Assembly: GCA_023548195.1 (NCBI GenBank)
Contig: JAJHZJ010000311.1
Span: forward strand, 9,248,825-9,312,824
Length of the DNA: 64,000 bases
Reading direction: 5' to 3'
DNA from: Bettongia penicillata ogilbyi
Lineage: Eukaryota > Chordata > Mammalia > Diprotodontia > Potoroidae
In this document: positions 12,410 to 23,814 of the stretch, one piece after another
Position numbering within the stretch: position 1 is the first letter of the stretch
How the letters are laid out: each line of letters starts with the position of its first letter
Position numbers and translations under genes: made by a program
Notes under the pieces: generated by a model
What the model was told of the DNA's origin: nothing
Databases searched by the model: none
What the model saw: the letters and a program-made list of their open reading frames with translations, nothing else

Positions 12410-12669
12410 GTATTTAGTCACTTTTCAGGTGTGTATGATCCTTCATGACACCATTTGGAGTTTCTTAGCAAAGATATCAGAATGATTTGCCATTTCCTTC
12501 TCCAACTCATTTTACAGATGAGGAAATTGATCCAAATGGGATTAAGTGACTTGCCTAGGGTCACACAGCTAGGAAGTGTCTGAAAATGGATTTGAACTCA
12601 GGAATATGAGCCTTCACAAGGCCTAACACTTCCAGACCTAACACTCTATCTACTCTGCTACCTAGCTAT
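12410..12669 (-). repeat. MAR1-type tRNA/RTE SINE
   Basis: A reversed, nearly complete copy. The RTE tail is on the left ('catgacaccatttgg', 'gccatttccttctcc'), then the core 'tcacacagctagg', then a tRNA-like head ending in 'ctacctagct'. Confidence 0.82.
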
Positions 12670-13279
12670 TGAAGAAATAAAAAATAAAAACCTTTGTTAT
12701 GTTTCCAGAGATATACTCACATTTAACTGATAACTGAACTTTGTGTAGTAACTAGAATTCTCTTGATAAAGAGTTGATAGTTTCTCAAAAGGCGAGATTA
12801 ACTAGATATATTTCCTGAATGTTCTTTGTACTCTCAATGGCACTTCTCTCTGAATGATCCATTCAATTATCCCTTCACCAGCGTAGATTGCAACTCATCA
12901 TACTGACTCTCCCTGTACAATTTTTTGTCCATATATTTCCCCAGATTTGGCATAGATTACCTAATATTCACTGTAGGTTTTCTTCATTTTTTAAAAAATA
13001 AACACAAATATGTGCTAAAGATGTCTGTGGCTCTAGTTATATAACCATTTCATGTCTTTCCACTTATATATGTCTGTGATGTCATACTTAGTTCCATGTC
13101 TGAGGCATAATCAGCATCAATAGAATACTACAATCTATTTAGACTCAACATGAATCTTTCTATTGATCCTGTGCTTATTTAAAATTGGATTTTCCTGGGA
13201 TGCTGGTGTCTTATACTCATAATTTGGAAATGTTGTTATTTACATGTATGTGTTTTGTGCATGTGTTTTCCTTTTTTAA
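12670..13279. other. Unassigned DNA
   Basis: Nothing recognised. An A-rich tract borders the SINE at its left edge. Confidence 0.4.
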
Positions 13280-13430
13280 TATCAAACCTATGATTTCATT
13301 GGAATAGAGCACTCCCTGTGAGGAAACTCCCTCTAACAATCCAGATCATAAAGTTCTCCACAGTTCACCATCTCAGAAAATTGTCTATTGTTAAGTAACC
13401 TGCTCCAGTGTCACAGAACTAAAATATTTT
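13280..13430 (-). repeat. MIR/THER-type SINE, left part, split by two HAL1 insertions
   Basis: The 3' module 'gtgaggaaactccctctaacaat' and core 'tgctccagtgtcacagaact' of a reversed SINE. Its text resumes at 14110-14146 and again at 16948-16977, which is the tRNA-like head 'gactcaaaagtcagtcatctatt'. HAL1 D lies in the first gap and HAL1 A in the second. Confidence 0.65.
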
Positions 13431-14017
13431 TTTTCTTTTTCTCTTTTTATTAATTTATTCATTTGTAGTTTACAACATTCATTTCCACAATATGTTGAGT
13501 TCCATATTTTCTCCCCATCTTCCTTACCCCCACCTAAAGATGACATGCATTCTGATTACTCCTTCCTCCTCCCTCTGGCCTCCATTCTGTCACCCCAGCC
13601 CCATCTCTTATCCATTTCCCCCTTACTTTCTTATAGGGCTAGATAGATTTCTGTACCCCATTGTCTATATATTTTATTTACAAATTGCATGTAAAAACAA
13701 TTTTCAACATTTTTTAAAAAAATTTGAGTTACAAAATCTCTCCCTTCTTCCCTCCTCATGCTTATTGAGGAAGTGTGCCATTCAATATAGGTTAAATGTG
13801 CAGTCATGCAAAACACTTCCATAACAATCATGTTGTTAAAGACTAACTATAATATTTCCCTCCATCTTATCCCATCCCCCAATTATTCTATCTTCTCCTT
13901 TAACCTTTTTCCTTGTTCCTTTTCAAAAACGCTTCTGACTTCCCGCTCCCACAATCTTTCCTTCCCACCTCCACATACCTCTCCTTGTTACTTTCCTACA
14001 GGGAAAGATATCAACTT

Positions 14018-14067
<50 letters not shown>

Positions 14068-14109
14068 TATTCTCTCCTTAAAGGAAATATGATGTGAGTA
14101 AGAGAACAA
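13431..14109 (-). mobile_element. HAL1-like 3' end, 5'-truncated, copy D
   Basis: It aligns with the 3' region of copy A: 'tttattaatttattcat', 'gagttccatattttctccccatcttcc', 'gccattcaatataggt', 'cttccataacaatcatgttgt'. Only the 3' ~0.65 kb is present. A short AATATTT match at 13422-13429 and 14111-14117 may be its target-site duplication. A 46-bp TG tract lies inside it. Confidence 0.7.
14021..14066. repeat. (TG)n microsatellite
   Basis: A perfect 46-bp TG run inside HAL1 copy D. The translated runs of Val/Cys or Thr/His from it are not protein. Confidence 0.95.
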
Positions 14110-14130
14110 GAATATTTAAAGAAAAGATTT

Positions 14131-14146
14131 GAAACCAAGTTCTTTT
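14131..14146. repeat. Target-site duplication of HAL1 A, left copy
   Basis: GAAACCAAGTTCTTTT, identical to 16932-16947. The 16-bp perfect duplication flanks copy A exactly, and the cut site TTTT/GA resembles the L1 endonuclease target. Confidence 0.92.
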
Positions 14147-14642
14147 TTTAATAATAAATTTATTTATTTAACTTTTTACATTCATTTTCACAAAATTTTG
14201 GGTTCCAAATTTTCTCCCCATTTCTCCCCTCCCCTCACCCCAATACACCAAGCATTCTAATTTCCCCTATCATCAATCGGCCCTCTCTTCTGTCATCCCT
14301 CCCTTCTCTTGTTCCCATCTTCACTTTTGCCCTGTAGGACCAGATGTATTTCTATTCCCCATTACCTGTATTTCTTATTTCCTAGTAGCAAGAACAATAC
14401 TCAACAGTTGTCCTTAAAACTTTGAGTTCCAACTTCTCCTCTTCCCTCCCTCCCCACCATTCCCTTTGGGAAGGCAGGCAATTCAATATAGGTCATATCT
14501 GTGTAGTTTTGCGAAAGACTTCCATAATAGTTGTGTTGTGTAAGACTAACTATATTTCCCTCCATCCTATCCTGCCCCCCATTGCTTCTATTCTCTCTTT
14601 GGATCCTCTCCCTCCCCAAGAATGTTGATTTCAAATTGTTCC

Positions 14643-14700
14643 CTCCTCCCATTGCCCTCCCTACCATCATCCCCCCCACCCTGCTTATCCCCTTCTTCCC
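14643..14700 (-). other. G-run tract in HAL1 A 3' region
   Basis: The plus strand has repeated C runs (ccctcctccc ... ccctccct ... cccccccaccc), so the element's sense strand carries at least four G runs able to form a G-quadruplex. The same tract is in copy B at 47317-47357. A polypurine, G-rich 3' region is known for mammalian L1. Confidence 0.55.
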
Positions 14701-15131
14701 CACTTTCCTGTATTGTAAGATAGGTTTTCATACCAAAATGAGTGTGCATTTTATTCCTTCCTTTAGTCAAATGTGATGAGAGTAAACTTAATGTTTTTCT
14801 CTCAGCCCCCCTCTTTTTCCCTCCACTAAAATGTCTCCTTCCTGCCTCTTCTATGAGAGATAGTTTGCCCCATTCCATTTCTCCCTCTCTCCTCCCAATA
14901 GACTTCTCTCTCTCTCAATTCACTCTGCGCCCTTTGTCTCTGTGTGTGCATGCACATGCGTATGTGTGTGTGTGTGTGTCTGTCTGTGTGTAATCCCACC
15001 AACTACCCAGATACTGAAAAGTTTCAAGATTTGCAAAGTTGCAAATATTGTCTTTCCATGTAGGAATGTAAACAGTTCACCTTTAGTAAGTCCCTTATGA
15101 CTTCTCTTTGCTGTTTACCTTTTCATGCTTT

Positions 15132-16233
15132 TCATTCTTGTGTTTGAAAGTCAAATTTTCTTTTCAGCTCTGGTCTTTTCATCAAGAATGCTTGAAAGTC
15201 CTCTGTTTCATTGAAAGACCATATTTTCCCCTGAAGTATTATACTCAGTTTTGCTGGGTAGGTGATTCTTGGTTTTAGTCCTAGTTCCTTTGACTTCTAG
15301 AATATCATATTCCATGCCCTTCAATCCCTTAATGTAAAAGCTGCTAAATCTTGTGTTATCCTGATTGTATTTCCACAATACTGGAATTATTTCTTTCTAG
15401 CTGCTTGCAATATTTTCTCCTTGACCTGGGAATTCTGGAATTTGGGCACAATGTTCCTAAGAGTTTCTCTTTTTGCATCTCTTTCAGGTGGTGATTAGTG
15501 GATTCCTTGAATATTTATTTTGCCCTATGGTTCTAGAATATCAGGGCAGTTTTCATTGATACTTTCATGAAAGATGATGTCTAGGCTCTGCTTTTGATCA
15601 TGGCTTTCAGGTAGTCCCATAATTTTTAAATTGTCTCTCCTGGATCTATTTTCCAGGTCAGTTGCTTTTCCAATGAGATATTTCACATTCTCTTCCATTT
15701 TTTTATTCTTTTGGTTTTGTTTTGTGATTTCTTGGTTTCTCAGAAAGTCATTAGCCTCCATCTATTCCATTCTCATTTTTAAAGAACTATTTTCTTCAGA
15801 GAGCTTTTGAACCTCTTTTTCCTTTTGGCTAATTCTGCTTTTGAAAGCATTCTTCTCCTCATTGGCTTTCTGAACCTCTTTTGCCAATTGAGTGAGCCTA
15901 TTTTTCAAGGTGTTATTTTCTTCAGCATTTTTTTGGGTCTTCTTTAGCAAGGTGTTGACCCCATTTTTTATGCTTTTCTTGCATCTCTCTCATTTGTCTT
16001 CCCATTTTTTCCTCTACCTCTCTCACTTGATTTTCAAAATCCTTTTTGAACTCTTCCATGGCCTGAGCCCATTGAATATTTATTTTGGATGTTTGGGATA
16101 CAGAACCCTTGACTTCTATGTCTTTCCCTAATGGTAAGCATTGTTGTTCCTCATCAGAAAGGAAGGAAGGCGATATCTGTTCACCAAGAAAGTAACCGTC
16201 TATGGTCTTATTTTTTTTCCCTTTTCTGGGCAT
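15132..16233 (-). pseudogene. L1-type ORF1 relic in HAL1 copy A
   Basis: In L1, ORF1 protein is a trimeric nucleic-acid chaperone that packages the element's RNA in cytoplasmic particles. The reading starts at 16233 with MPRKGKKNKT, a basic start like other L1 ORF1s. It is followed by a long coiled coil rich in E, K, Q and heptads (about 16070-15700), an RRM region (ENRSRRDNLKIMGLPES near 15660-15600), and a C-terminal domain (RITYPAKLS, then RPELKRKFDF near 15160). It ends at TGA 15132-15134, the same stop as copy B. The length fits about 367 codons. It is broken by a frameshift near 15925-15950 and by nonsense changes near 15762 (CAG to TAG against copy B), 15525 (GAG to TAG) and further downstream. 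It cannot encode a whole protein. Confidence 0.85.
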
Positions 16234-16931
16234 TTTCCCAGACAGTTACTTGATTTCTGAAATTCCTTTCCACACCCACCTTGCCTCCAGATCCACCCAG
16301 ATAGTGCTTGGGGGCTGAGATTCAAATGCTACTTCCCAGCCTCAGGGCTTTCAGCAGGGGAAGGGCTGCTATTCAGTGTAAGATTAAATTCAGGTGCTCA
16401 GGTGGGGGCAGAACTGCTATTCAGTGTGAGAGTAAGTTCAACTGCTTGGCTGGGGGCAGGGCTACCACCAGGGGCTCAGTTTCCTCAAGGGATTTATGTG
16501 GAGACCTTTGATTTGGGAGCCCCTGTCTGCTGCTGCCCCTGCTGCTGCTTCCCAAGGGGGTCTGAGTTATGGAGATACCCTGCTCCCCTCTTGGCTAGCC
16601 ATAAAGACTCTTTCACTGACCTTTGTGCCTGTGGGTGGAGGGACCTTCACAGCCACTGGAGATTCCTTCCCCAAATCCTGCTTGGATCTGCTCCTCTCGG
16701 TGCCATGTGGCCAAGGCAGGACTGGGCTCTGCTCCAGGTCCAGTGCGTGATAACCTTTGGTGTCGGTTTTTCAGGTCTCTCTGGAACAGGAATCTCCTCC
16801 AATCTGTTGTTCTGTGGCTTCCACTGCTCCAGAATTTGTTGGGAGTTCTTCTTTACAGGTATTTTATGGGCTATGGGTTTGGAGCTAGCTTATGTGAATC
16901 TATCTACTCCACCATCTTGGCTCCTCCCTCC
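16234..16931 (-). promoter_or_regulatory. HAL1 A 5' leader with YY1-type box
   Basis: A GC-richer leader of about 700 bp upstream of ORF1. Its first 20 bases contain AAGATGG, the core YY1 site that in human L1 sets transcription start. Copy B has an equivalent leader (45105-45760). Promoter activity is inferred from L1; none was measured. A 204-codon plus-strand frame crossing it is antisense chance. Confidence 0.55.
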
Positions 16932-16947
16932 GAAACCAAGTTCTTTT
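16932..16947. repeat. Target-site duplication of HAL1 A, right copy
   Basis: A 16-bp exact repeat of 14131-14146. Confidence 0.92.
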
Positions 16948-16977
16948 GACTCAAAAGTCAGTCATCTATTAACTAGG

Positions 16978-17404
16978 ACTCTCTTCTTGGAGACAATTAA
17001 GCATTTAAAAAATTAGACTTTTTGAAGCTAAAATGGGAGAACAAGAAATGCTATGTAGTTCCCAAATATGATCTTCTATGATCACTTATTCAATAATGTA
17101 TTCAGCTCATTGTCAAACACCAGCATCTAAACAAAGTAAATATGCTATAATTCAGTGGCCTACCTATCCAAGTTTAGGATACACTTGGTATGGAAATCTG
17201 TTTAGTATGCTATTGTAGGTGTATGAATGTGTGGTCACTCATTTTCTGACTGGCAGAGGATCTGATTAAAGAGGCTTTGTACTATTTTGGGGTTCTATAA
17301 AGTGGAACATCTGAAGAACTTCACCAATGTAAGAGTGAATGCCTTTCTAAAATTGGAACTTGAACAGTCTCTAACCTCACCTTACATTCTTTAGGGGCAG
17401 CAAA
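16978..17404. other. Unassigned DNA
   Basis: A unique stretch after the split SINE head; nothing recognised. Confidence 0.4.
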
Positions 17405-17638
17405 ATATACCTATATAAGAATATGCAAAATATATTCATGCAAAGCAAATAGAGGATAATCCAGGAGAGGAGTGATTTTAACATTTGGTTTAGGGCAAGG
17501 GGAGGCATCAGGAAGGCTGAGGATGAACTCAAGCTGAATTGAGCTGAACATTCAAGAAAGCTAAGGATTCTAAGAGAGAAGCATAGGTGAGATTGGAGTA
17601 TGTTTCAAGCATAAAGGTAGATGATGGATTAGCATGTG

Positions 17639-17712
17639 TGAACTGCAAAAAAAACTGCTTACCTCAAACTTTATATATATATAAAGTTTGAGGTAAGCAG
17701 ATTTTTTTGCAG

Positions 17713-17716
<4 letters not shown>
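17639..17716. repeat. Near-perfect 78-bp palindrome
   Basis: Two 39-base arms (17639-17677 and 17678-17716) are reverse complements with one mismatch and no spacer. The centre is TATATATATA and the arms include CTGCTTACCTCAAACTTTA. A TA repeat follows directly. It is predicted to form a strong hairpin or cruciform. Confidence 0.93.

Positions 17717-17795
<79 letters not shown>
17717..17795. repeat. (TA)n(GA)n compound microsatellite
   Basis: TA to 17748, then GA to 17795, adjoining the palindrome. Confidence 0.95.
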
Positions 17796-17798
<3 letters not shown>

Positions 17799-18160
17799 AA
17801 AGGGGGAATGACACTTAATAAGTCTAGAAAAGTATACTGCCATCAGATGACAAAGGGTTTTAAATGCCAAACAGAAAAGCTTGAATTTAATCCTAGGGGT
17901 ACTAAGGAACCATTGGCATTTCTTGAGCAAGGGATGTACCTGTTAAGATGTGTGCCTTAGGAATGTCACTTTCCCAATTTTGTGAAGTCTAGAGTGGGGA
18001 GAGGAGTGATTTCAACCAAGGAGACTAATTACCAGACTATTGCAATAGTCCAGATGAAAAATGAGGGTCTTAACTAGGGTTGTGGGTATTTGAATTAAGA
18101 AGGAAAAGGATACAAGAGATTTTGTAAAGCTAACAAGGCTTGGCATTATACAAATTTCTC

Positions 18161-18478
18161 AGTTCAACATCTTTTATCCATTTCCCATTTTTTAAGTATA
18201 TGGTTTAATTTAAAAATGCTAGGTGAGAGTTAATTTCACACACACGTACACACTGACTCATTTTCTTCTTTTGATTTGATATTGATTTTGACCTTTATTC
18301 TAGCAGTTGATGATCTGTCCACACAAACTATTGACTTTGAAAACACTTCTGCTTTGGAAGCTAGTCACTTCGCATCCATTACCTAGTAATTGTGTATGCT
18401 TGTTATACTATGCAGTGTTTTTCAAGTATGTAGAGAAAATTATTCATGGTATAGGAACATGGAGTTTTTGACCAACTA
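18161..18478. other. Unassigned DNA
   Basis: Nothing recognised apart from a short CA stretch near 18239. Confidence 0.4.
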
Positions 18479-18720
18479 GAACACTTTTTAAGTGCTATGT
18501 ACTGGACTTTCTGCTAATAATGAGAATTCAAATACAAGCAAAAAAGGAGAGGGAGAGGGAGAGAGAGAGAGAGAGATGGGCACTCTCTGTCCTCAAGGAG
18601 CTCACATTTTAATTGGTAAAGACAGGGCATGAAAGGAAATTAGAAGGCAAAGGTATGGCGATGGTGAAGGAGAAAGACATCCACATGGGGCCAAGCTTCT
18701 GGCAAAGAGGTAGAACATTA
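18479..18720 (-). repeat. L2 LINE fragment with GA tract
   Basis: The reversed L2 tail 'tcctcaaggagctcacattttaattgg' with an internal purine/GA run at 18541-18577. Confidence 0.5.
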
Positions 18721-19339
18721 GAACACTCTACAGGGTCAGGGGTGTAGTTAGGAGAGGAGCAAGCCTAGATAACCTGAACACTTCAGGAAATGGTGTTTCT
18801 GTCCAGGGATCCATGAAAAAAGCAGTCTTCAATCCATTCCTCCCTCCTTCTCCCTTTTTTTCATTCTTTTCTTCCTTCCTTTTTCCTTCCTTCCTGCCTC
18901 TTTTCTTTTCTTCTTCCTCTGCTCCCATCCTGTTTTCTTTCTTTTCTTCCCTCCATTTTTTGTGGGGGGAAGGGAGACATAGGCAGATCTATTAGAATTT
19001 TTAAAATGGACTTGTATTTCATAAAACATTGGGAAGTCGTGTATAATAAAGCTACAATATTTCAAATTTTGATTTAACCACTTTTATTTCAGCATATGGA
19101 TGGAAGAATTGAAGTGATTTCTTCATCTTTGCCTTTATCATATAGAGAAATGCAGAAAAAGCAGGTGTTTTAGGTTTTTGAATTTGATGGGGCAAGTTCA
19201 GTTGTACTGTGGGACAGTATATCACCTCTGGAGGATCATAGAAACATAAATCAATCCAAAAAGTTTTACAAATATTAACCAAGAGTCCACAATTAGATAT
19301 CATTTTATGTTTTACCAAAGACTTTTCTCACAATGATCT
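18721..19339. other. Unassigned DNA with pyrimidine-rich tract
   Basis: A CT/TTCC-rich simple tract fills about 18836-18960; otherwise nothing recognised. The overlapping K/R/E- or F/S/P-rich frames are products of that tract. Confidence 0.5.
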
Positions 19340-19520
19340 TGGTACATAAGCATTGAAAGTATTGTCTCCATTTACAGGAGACAAAATATTCCTCAGAGAG
19401 GAAATTGAGTCTGAGTGACTTGCCAGTGATTACATACGTGTTAAGTGTCAGAGTCAGGACTCAAACCCATCTTCTGACTCTAGGACTAGTATTCTTTCCA
19501 CTATATATCATGCTGCCTAG
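19340..19520 (-). repeat. MIR/THER-type SINE
   Basis: A reversed copy: 'gtctccatttacaggagac', 'gagtgacttgccagtgattac', then the head 'ggactagtattctttccactat'. Confidence 0.7.
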
Positions 19521-19604
19521 TAATTACTTAAATGAGGCAGCAACTGTTCACAGGACCCTAAATGGGTGTCTTAGTCTTTGTGAGTGCTCAAGACAAATTA
19601 TGGA

Positions 19605-19760
19605 AATTCATCAGTCAATCAATATTTATTGAACACCTACTTACTCTAGGCAAAGCAATGGAATAACTGCTAAATTAAAAAAAAACCCAAAGATAAGATA
19701 ATGTTTTCTATCATAAAGAAGTTTGCAATCTAGATTGCAAAATCAGATATAGATGACTGA
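19605..19760 (-). repeat. L2 LINE 3' end
   Basis: 'tcaatcaatatttattgaacacctac' at the left end is the reversed L2 terminus, followed by the 'cataaagaagtttgcaatctag' segment. Confidence 0.6.
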
Positions 19761-20097
19761 CAAAACAAGAGAGTGGCTGAACCTTTGAATTATTAGTGAT
19801 AGAACCAACGCAAATCATAGGACTTGAAGAAAGAAAGAGGGTTGAGATAATACAGCATCTTGTTACTGGCCTCTGAAACACTGTGTAGAACCCTACTGGG
19901 CTACCCTTCCCCATACCCCCAATTTACAGTCACAGGCTAATTCCACCAGAGGAGGACAGGTATCCTAAGTGCAAGATTCTAAAACTGCAATTCGCAATGT
20001 GAACTACTGTGTTCTGTTTCTAATACATAGCCAGAAGACGTAATTAGCTTCGGAACCTGGAATCTGAACATGTTGAAAAATATTTTGACAACTTCAA
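19761..20097. other. Unassigned DNA
   Basis: Nothing recognised. Confidence 0.35.
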
Positions 20098-20300
20098 AGG
20101 CAGCTAGGTGGTAGTGCTGGGTTTGGAATCAGGAAGAAAAACAGTTAACTGTGTGATTCAGGCAAGCCACTTAACCTCTGTCTGTTTCAGTTTCCTCATC
20201 TGTAAAATGGGAACAATAACAATGCTTATCTCCCAAGATTGTTGGGAAGTTGCAATGAAATGCTATTGGCAAAGTGCTATATAAATTTGAGCTAGCTTTT
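20098..20300 (+). repeat. MIR/CORE-SINE, nearly full length
   Basis: It has the head 'ggcagctaggtgg', 'cctcatctgtaaaatggg' and the MIR 3' module 'gcaaagtgctatataaatttgagct'. Confidence 0.8.
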
Positions 20301-22269
20301 AATATGACTGCTTCAATGTAAGGTTTTTCTTTGGTAATTCTATGTATTTTATTTTATGTATTGAAAACATGACTTTGAGAAAGGATCTATGGGTTTCTGG
20401 GATTTTCAAAAGAGTCTGTGACATAGAAAAGGATACGAACTTTTGCTTAGGACAAAGACATTTACTAGAGTAGCATAATGATTTCTATGAAAATCATTCT
20501 TCCATAAACCAGGGGTACATTATCAACAAATATACAAACCATCAATGGGAATAATGAACAAGCACTGAAGTCAGGCTGAAGGTCCACCATGGTAAATACA
20601 TGTGAAGGGGCAACTCACTCTTCTGGAACACCCACCCCTTATTGGGCTAGGTATCTCTGGGGGCATGAAGTTCTTCTATGCTCCCTTAACCTGCTCTCTC
20701 CTGGACCTGGAGTCTATTCTAAGCTGGGCCCAGATTCTGGCCCAGCTGAAATCCTTGGGTAAGGCCCTTCTATGCTTTTTTTTTTTTCAGAGAGAACCAC
20801 AATCCTTTTCCTGGTACCAATAGGAAGCCTTCTGGTTCCACTACCTCAGAGTCTGACCAATATCCATGTTACAGGTGCAAAGTTGCCTCTCTTCAGCTAT
20901 ACTCTGCAATATTGTGTAACATCCTATTTAGCTGTCTCCCTTACCACTCACCCACAATTTGTAGCCATACTGTAGTTCTACCAAAGAATGACAACTACTC
21001 TAGATTCAGGGTTCTCTATGGATCTGAAATCTTAAAACTAAAATTCATAAGCCTTCCTTAGTATGCTTGCTTTAAAATAGTTAGCCAGAACATATAGCTA
21101 TCTTTCTAATTTGGTATCTGTGAACATTTTGAAAAATATTCAATAGTTATCAAAATAATAACTACAGAAGCATCCTCATAAAAGATTGGATTTCAGGGAG
21201 CCATGTTCTTGGATTCCTCTGTCATACTACATGCAAAGACATACCTCTTATAGCCATGTACTTCTAACACAAGACATTATTGCAGATGCGGGAGGATAGC
21301 TAGAGAAATCCTCTCCTCCCAACTCCCTCCTTGCATCTTGTTGCTTCTGTAAGTAGTACAGTTGAGAACTGTGAGCATACTCAAGAAAACAGTTCTTCCT
21401 TCTTCCTTCATAGTTGTCTTCTTGATGGGCTCACCAAGGTAGTTTCTCATGTCCTTAAATGTTCACGTTCTTCTATTTGCCCACCTTAACGAGTAGGAGA
21501 AAAAAGGTACCTAGGCAATCTATGTCAGGGACAAGTACATCTTCTCTGCTAATCATCGGTCATTTTTATGACCCTTCAATATACAAATGCTCCACTCAAT
21601 ATCCAAAAAGTTTGTGTTTTTTGTGGGGGTGCCTCTTATTATTTTCTTTAAATATATAAATATGGCTACTTAAGGTCTAAATTATAATTTGATCAAGTAG
21701 GTTGGAGGATCTACTTATTTAGTGACCCTTTAATCAGTTCTACAGAGAGAAAGAGAAAGAGAGAGAGAGGGAGAGAGAGATAATATTTATAGGATTTTAA
21801 GTATTTTCCATAGTATAAAATTTTGGCTAGAATAGGGGACTCAGAGGACTATAGAGGGAGAAGGACAAGGAGGAGGAGGAGAGAAAAGAATCAGCTGAAG
21901 AATAATTAATGTGTCAGGGAAACGATCACTATCAAATTATATCTACATATCCTATCTTCCCATTTATTATCTAACAAGTAGTTTATATAATCCTCATCTA
22001 TTAGTCTCTTAGTTAGCCTTTACAGAGAGCAGACTTTTAAGGTGTAAAAGGAATAGATAACTGAGGAAGCCCAAACCTCAGTGAGTTCAAATAAAGGTAA
22101 CTCGAAAGATGGTTTTGCCAATAACAAAGAACAATCAAAAGAAAGGTCAGGTTTTAGAAGGAAGATGGGGAATTAATTTTTAGATAAACTGAGGAAGATG
22201 TAATGAATACACAAATGAAAATGTCCAACAAAAAGTTGGAGATATGGATCAAAGAGACAAATAAAGTCA
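20301..22269. other. Mostly unassigned DNA
   Basis: 20340-20445 faintly resembles a hAT/Charlie-type tail ('agtctgtgacatagaaaagg'). 20600-20980 is GC-richer, with a polypyrimidine-AG stretch at 20778-20790 resembling a splice acceptor, but there is no supported exon. GA-rich tracts lie at 21743-21782 and 21845-21890. Confidence 0.35.
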
Positions 22270-22739
22270 TTTCAATCTTGATCTACCTTTGATCTTGTTG
22301 TCCTTAGCATTCTGATTATTAAAATTAGTAAACCTAATTCTGCATCTATTCTTCCCCTAAATAAGTTCAGAATTATGCTCCTTAGAAAGGCTAGCTTAGC
22401 TTATTCGGATCACTAGGCAATGTGAAAATTATCTGTTCCTTGAGGCCTGATGAAATTGTAGTGCGGAATTTTGAAAGTTCACAAATCTCATCATCTGTGG
22501 ATAGCTAGAGACTTATTCCAATTATTTCTGTTAAGAGATGAAGTAGGAACTACATTAAAAAAAACAAAATCAGAAAAAAGATTCTGATTAAGACGAAAGA
22601 TTCCTTACAAATTAAGGAATAAAAGTATAATACTGGTACTTCAACTTAGAGCTGACAATTTTAAAAAATTATGAAGTGAAACATAAGAAGCTTAGAAAAA
22701 GTTTGGAGTAGGGAAGATAAATTATTAGGAAGGCTCTGT

Positions 22740-23120
22740 ACTAATCTACAGTAAGTGTATGAATCAATTTAGCTGATAGGGCCATGAGTGACTTGTGTTT
22801 GATATCTGGATTTTTCAATCAGCATTTTCTGAACATGGTTTCTCATTAGGATAATGATGAAGGGATTAATTATCACCACGAGAACAGTGATAATGGCACT
22901 TTGAACTGTACTTGTCACCATATGACACAGACTATTACTTGTTTCTTAAAATTTAGGGGAGATGTATGCATTTGGAAGGATTTGATTTGAGATGCTTCCT
23001 GGATAAGTTCTATTGGAATCAAGTGATGGGCAGACAACAATTAAAAACATTCAGCTTCTGTGCTGGTCATCCTTACTACAGTTTTAATTGACCAGCTAAA
23101 ACAGGGGATAATTAACAGTG
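22740..23120. promoter_or_regulatory. Candidate conserved noncoding element
   Basis: A non-repetitive block with several homeodomain cores (GGGATTAATTATC, TTTTAATTGACC, GGATAATTAACAG) and no repeat signature. The unique region extends roughly 22270-23640. The regulatory role is inferred only. Confidence 0.28.
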
Positions 23121-23814
23121 CTGTTTGCAGTAGGGACGTCAAATAGATAGCCCAATTAGAATACTTACTGATTCCTTTTAAAAACCTCTCCTATAGTAGA
23201 TAATATATGTAAGGAACAGTATCACTAATTACCCTTCCAAAACAATATCCTTCGCTAACTCAAGTGCAACAGATTAGATGTAAACCATTTAATGAGAGCA
23301 ATACAACAGAGTAGATTTTAATTTTAGGTTACTAGGTGCATGTATACGGGTGATTGGTATGATTTAGAAATAACTCTATGACTAATGCTAATTGAGACAA
23401 AATATAGATTTTTTCATTGGTTCCATTTTTGTAGAGACTGGACATAATTGTACGCAATCCCATCCAGTGGTCAGTCATAATTTTCTCTCACATAATTATT
23501 TTATAGTATAGCAGACTATTGAATGGAAACGATCTGATTTTATAAGAATGGATATACTTATTGCTGATAATTGTCGCTTCTTGATACGATACATCTCCTG
23601 AAGCAAAATGAATTAATAGCAATTTAATAACTTTACAAAGGAAGCTAAAGGGTGCATTAGGAATTCAGTGGCATGAGTACTACCTTTAAGTGTCTGTTTG
23701 CCTTTGGTCACAACACTCAATTGCCCTAGGCCTTAGTTTCCACATTTGCTTTAAAAAACATCAGAGGTAAGACCAATCCTTTTCATTCCTAAAGACCAGG
23801 ATTCCTTTGTAACA

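Larger units (their letters stand above)
14147..16931 (-). mobile_element. HAL1-like ORF1-only L1 derivative, copy A (full length)
   Basis: A complete 2785-bp element. The 5' end at 16931 reads, on the minus strand, GAGGAGCCAAGATGGTGGAG; the 3' end at 14147 is an AATAAA/TAAA-rich tail. A 16-bp perfect target-site duplication proves both ends. The order is a 5' leader (16234-16931), ORF1 (15132-16233), and a 3' region (14147-15131) with a strongly purine-rich sense strand. There is no ORF2 and no room for one. The architecture matches HAL1 elements, which are thought to move with ORF2 protein supplied by autonomous L1. Confidence 0.88.
17405..18160 (-). repeat. L2 LINE 3' part, interrupted
   Basis: It reads as the reverse complement of the L2 3' region: 'gctgaacattcaagaaagctaaggattc' on the left, then 'gggttttaaatgccaaacag' and 'actattgcaatagtccag' on the right. 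Its middle is replaced by the palindrome and TA/GA microsatellites at 17639-17795. Confidence 0.6.

Noticed and set aside
14147..15131. Search for ORF2 (endonuclease or reverse transcriptase) in the HAL1 3' region
   Set aside because: The region is about 1 kb, purine-rich and stop-dense, far short of the ~3.8 kb of L1 ORF2, and shows no RT motif.
16402..17016. 204-codon plus-strand open frame, the longest in the window
   Set aside because: It lies antisense to the GC-rich 5' leader of HAL1 copy A and runs past the element's end into its target-site duplication and the flanking SINE remnant.
20770..20820. Splice-acceptor-like polypyrimidine-AG as evidence of an exon
   Set aside because: No supported downstream coding frame, donor or partner exon; such tracts occur by chance at this rate.
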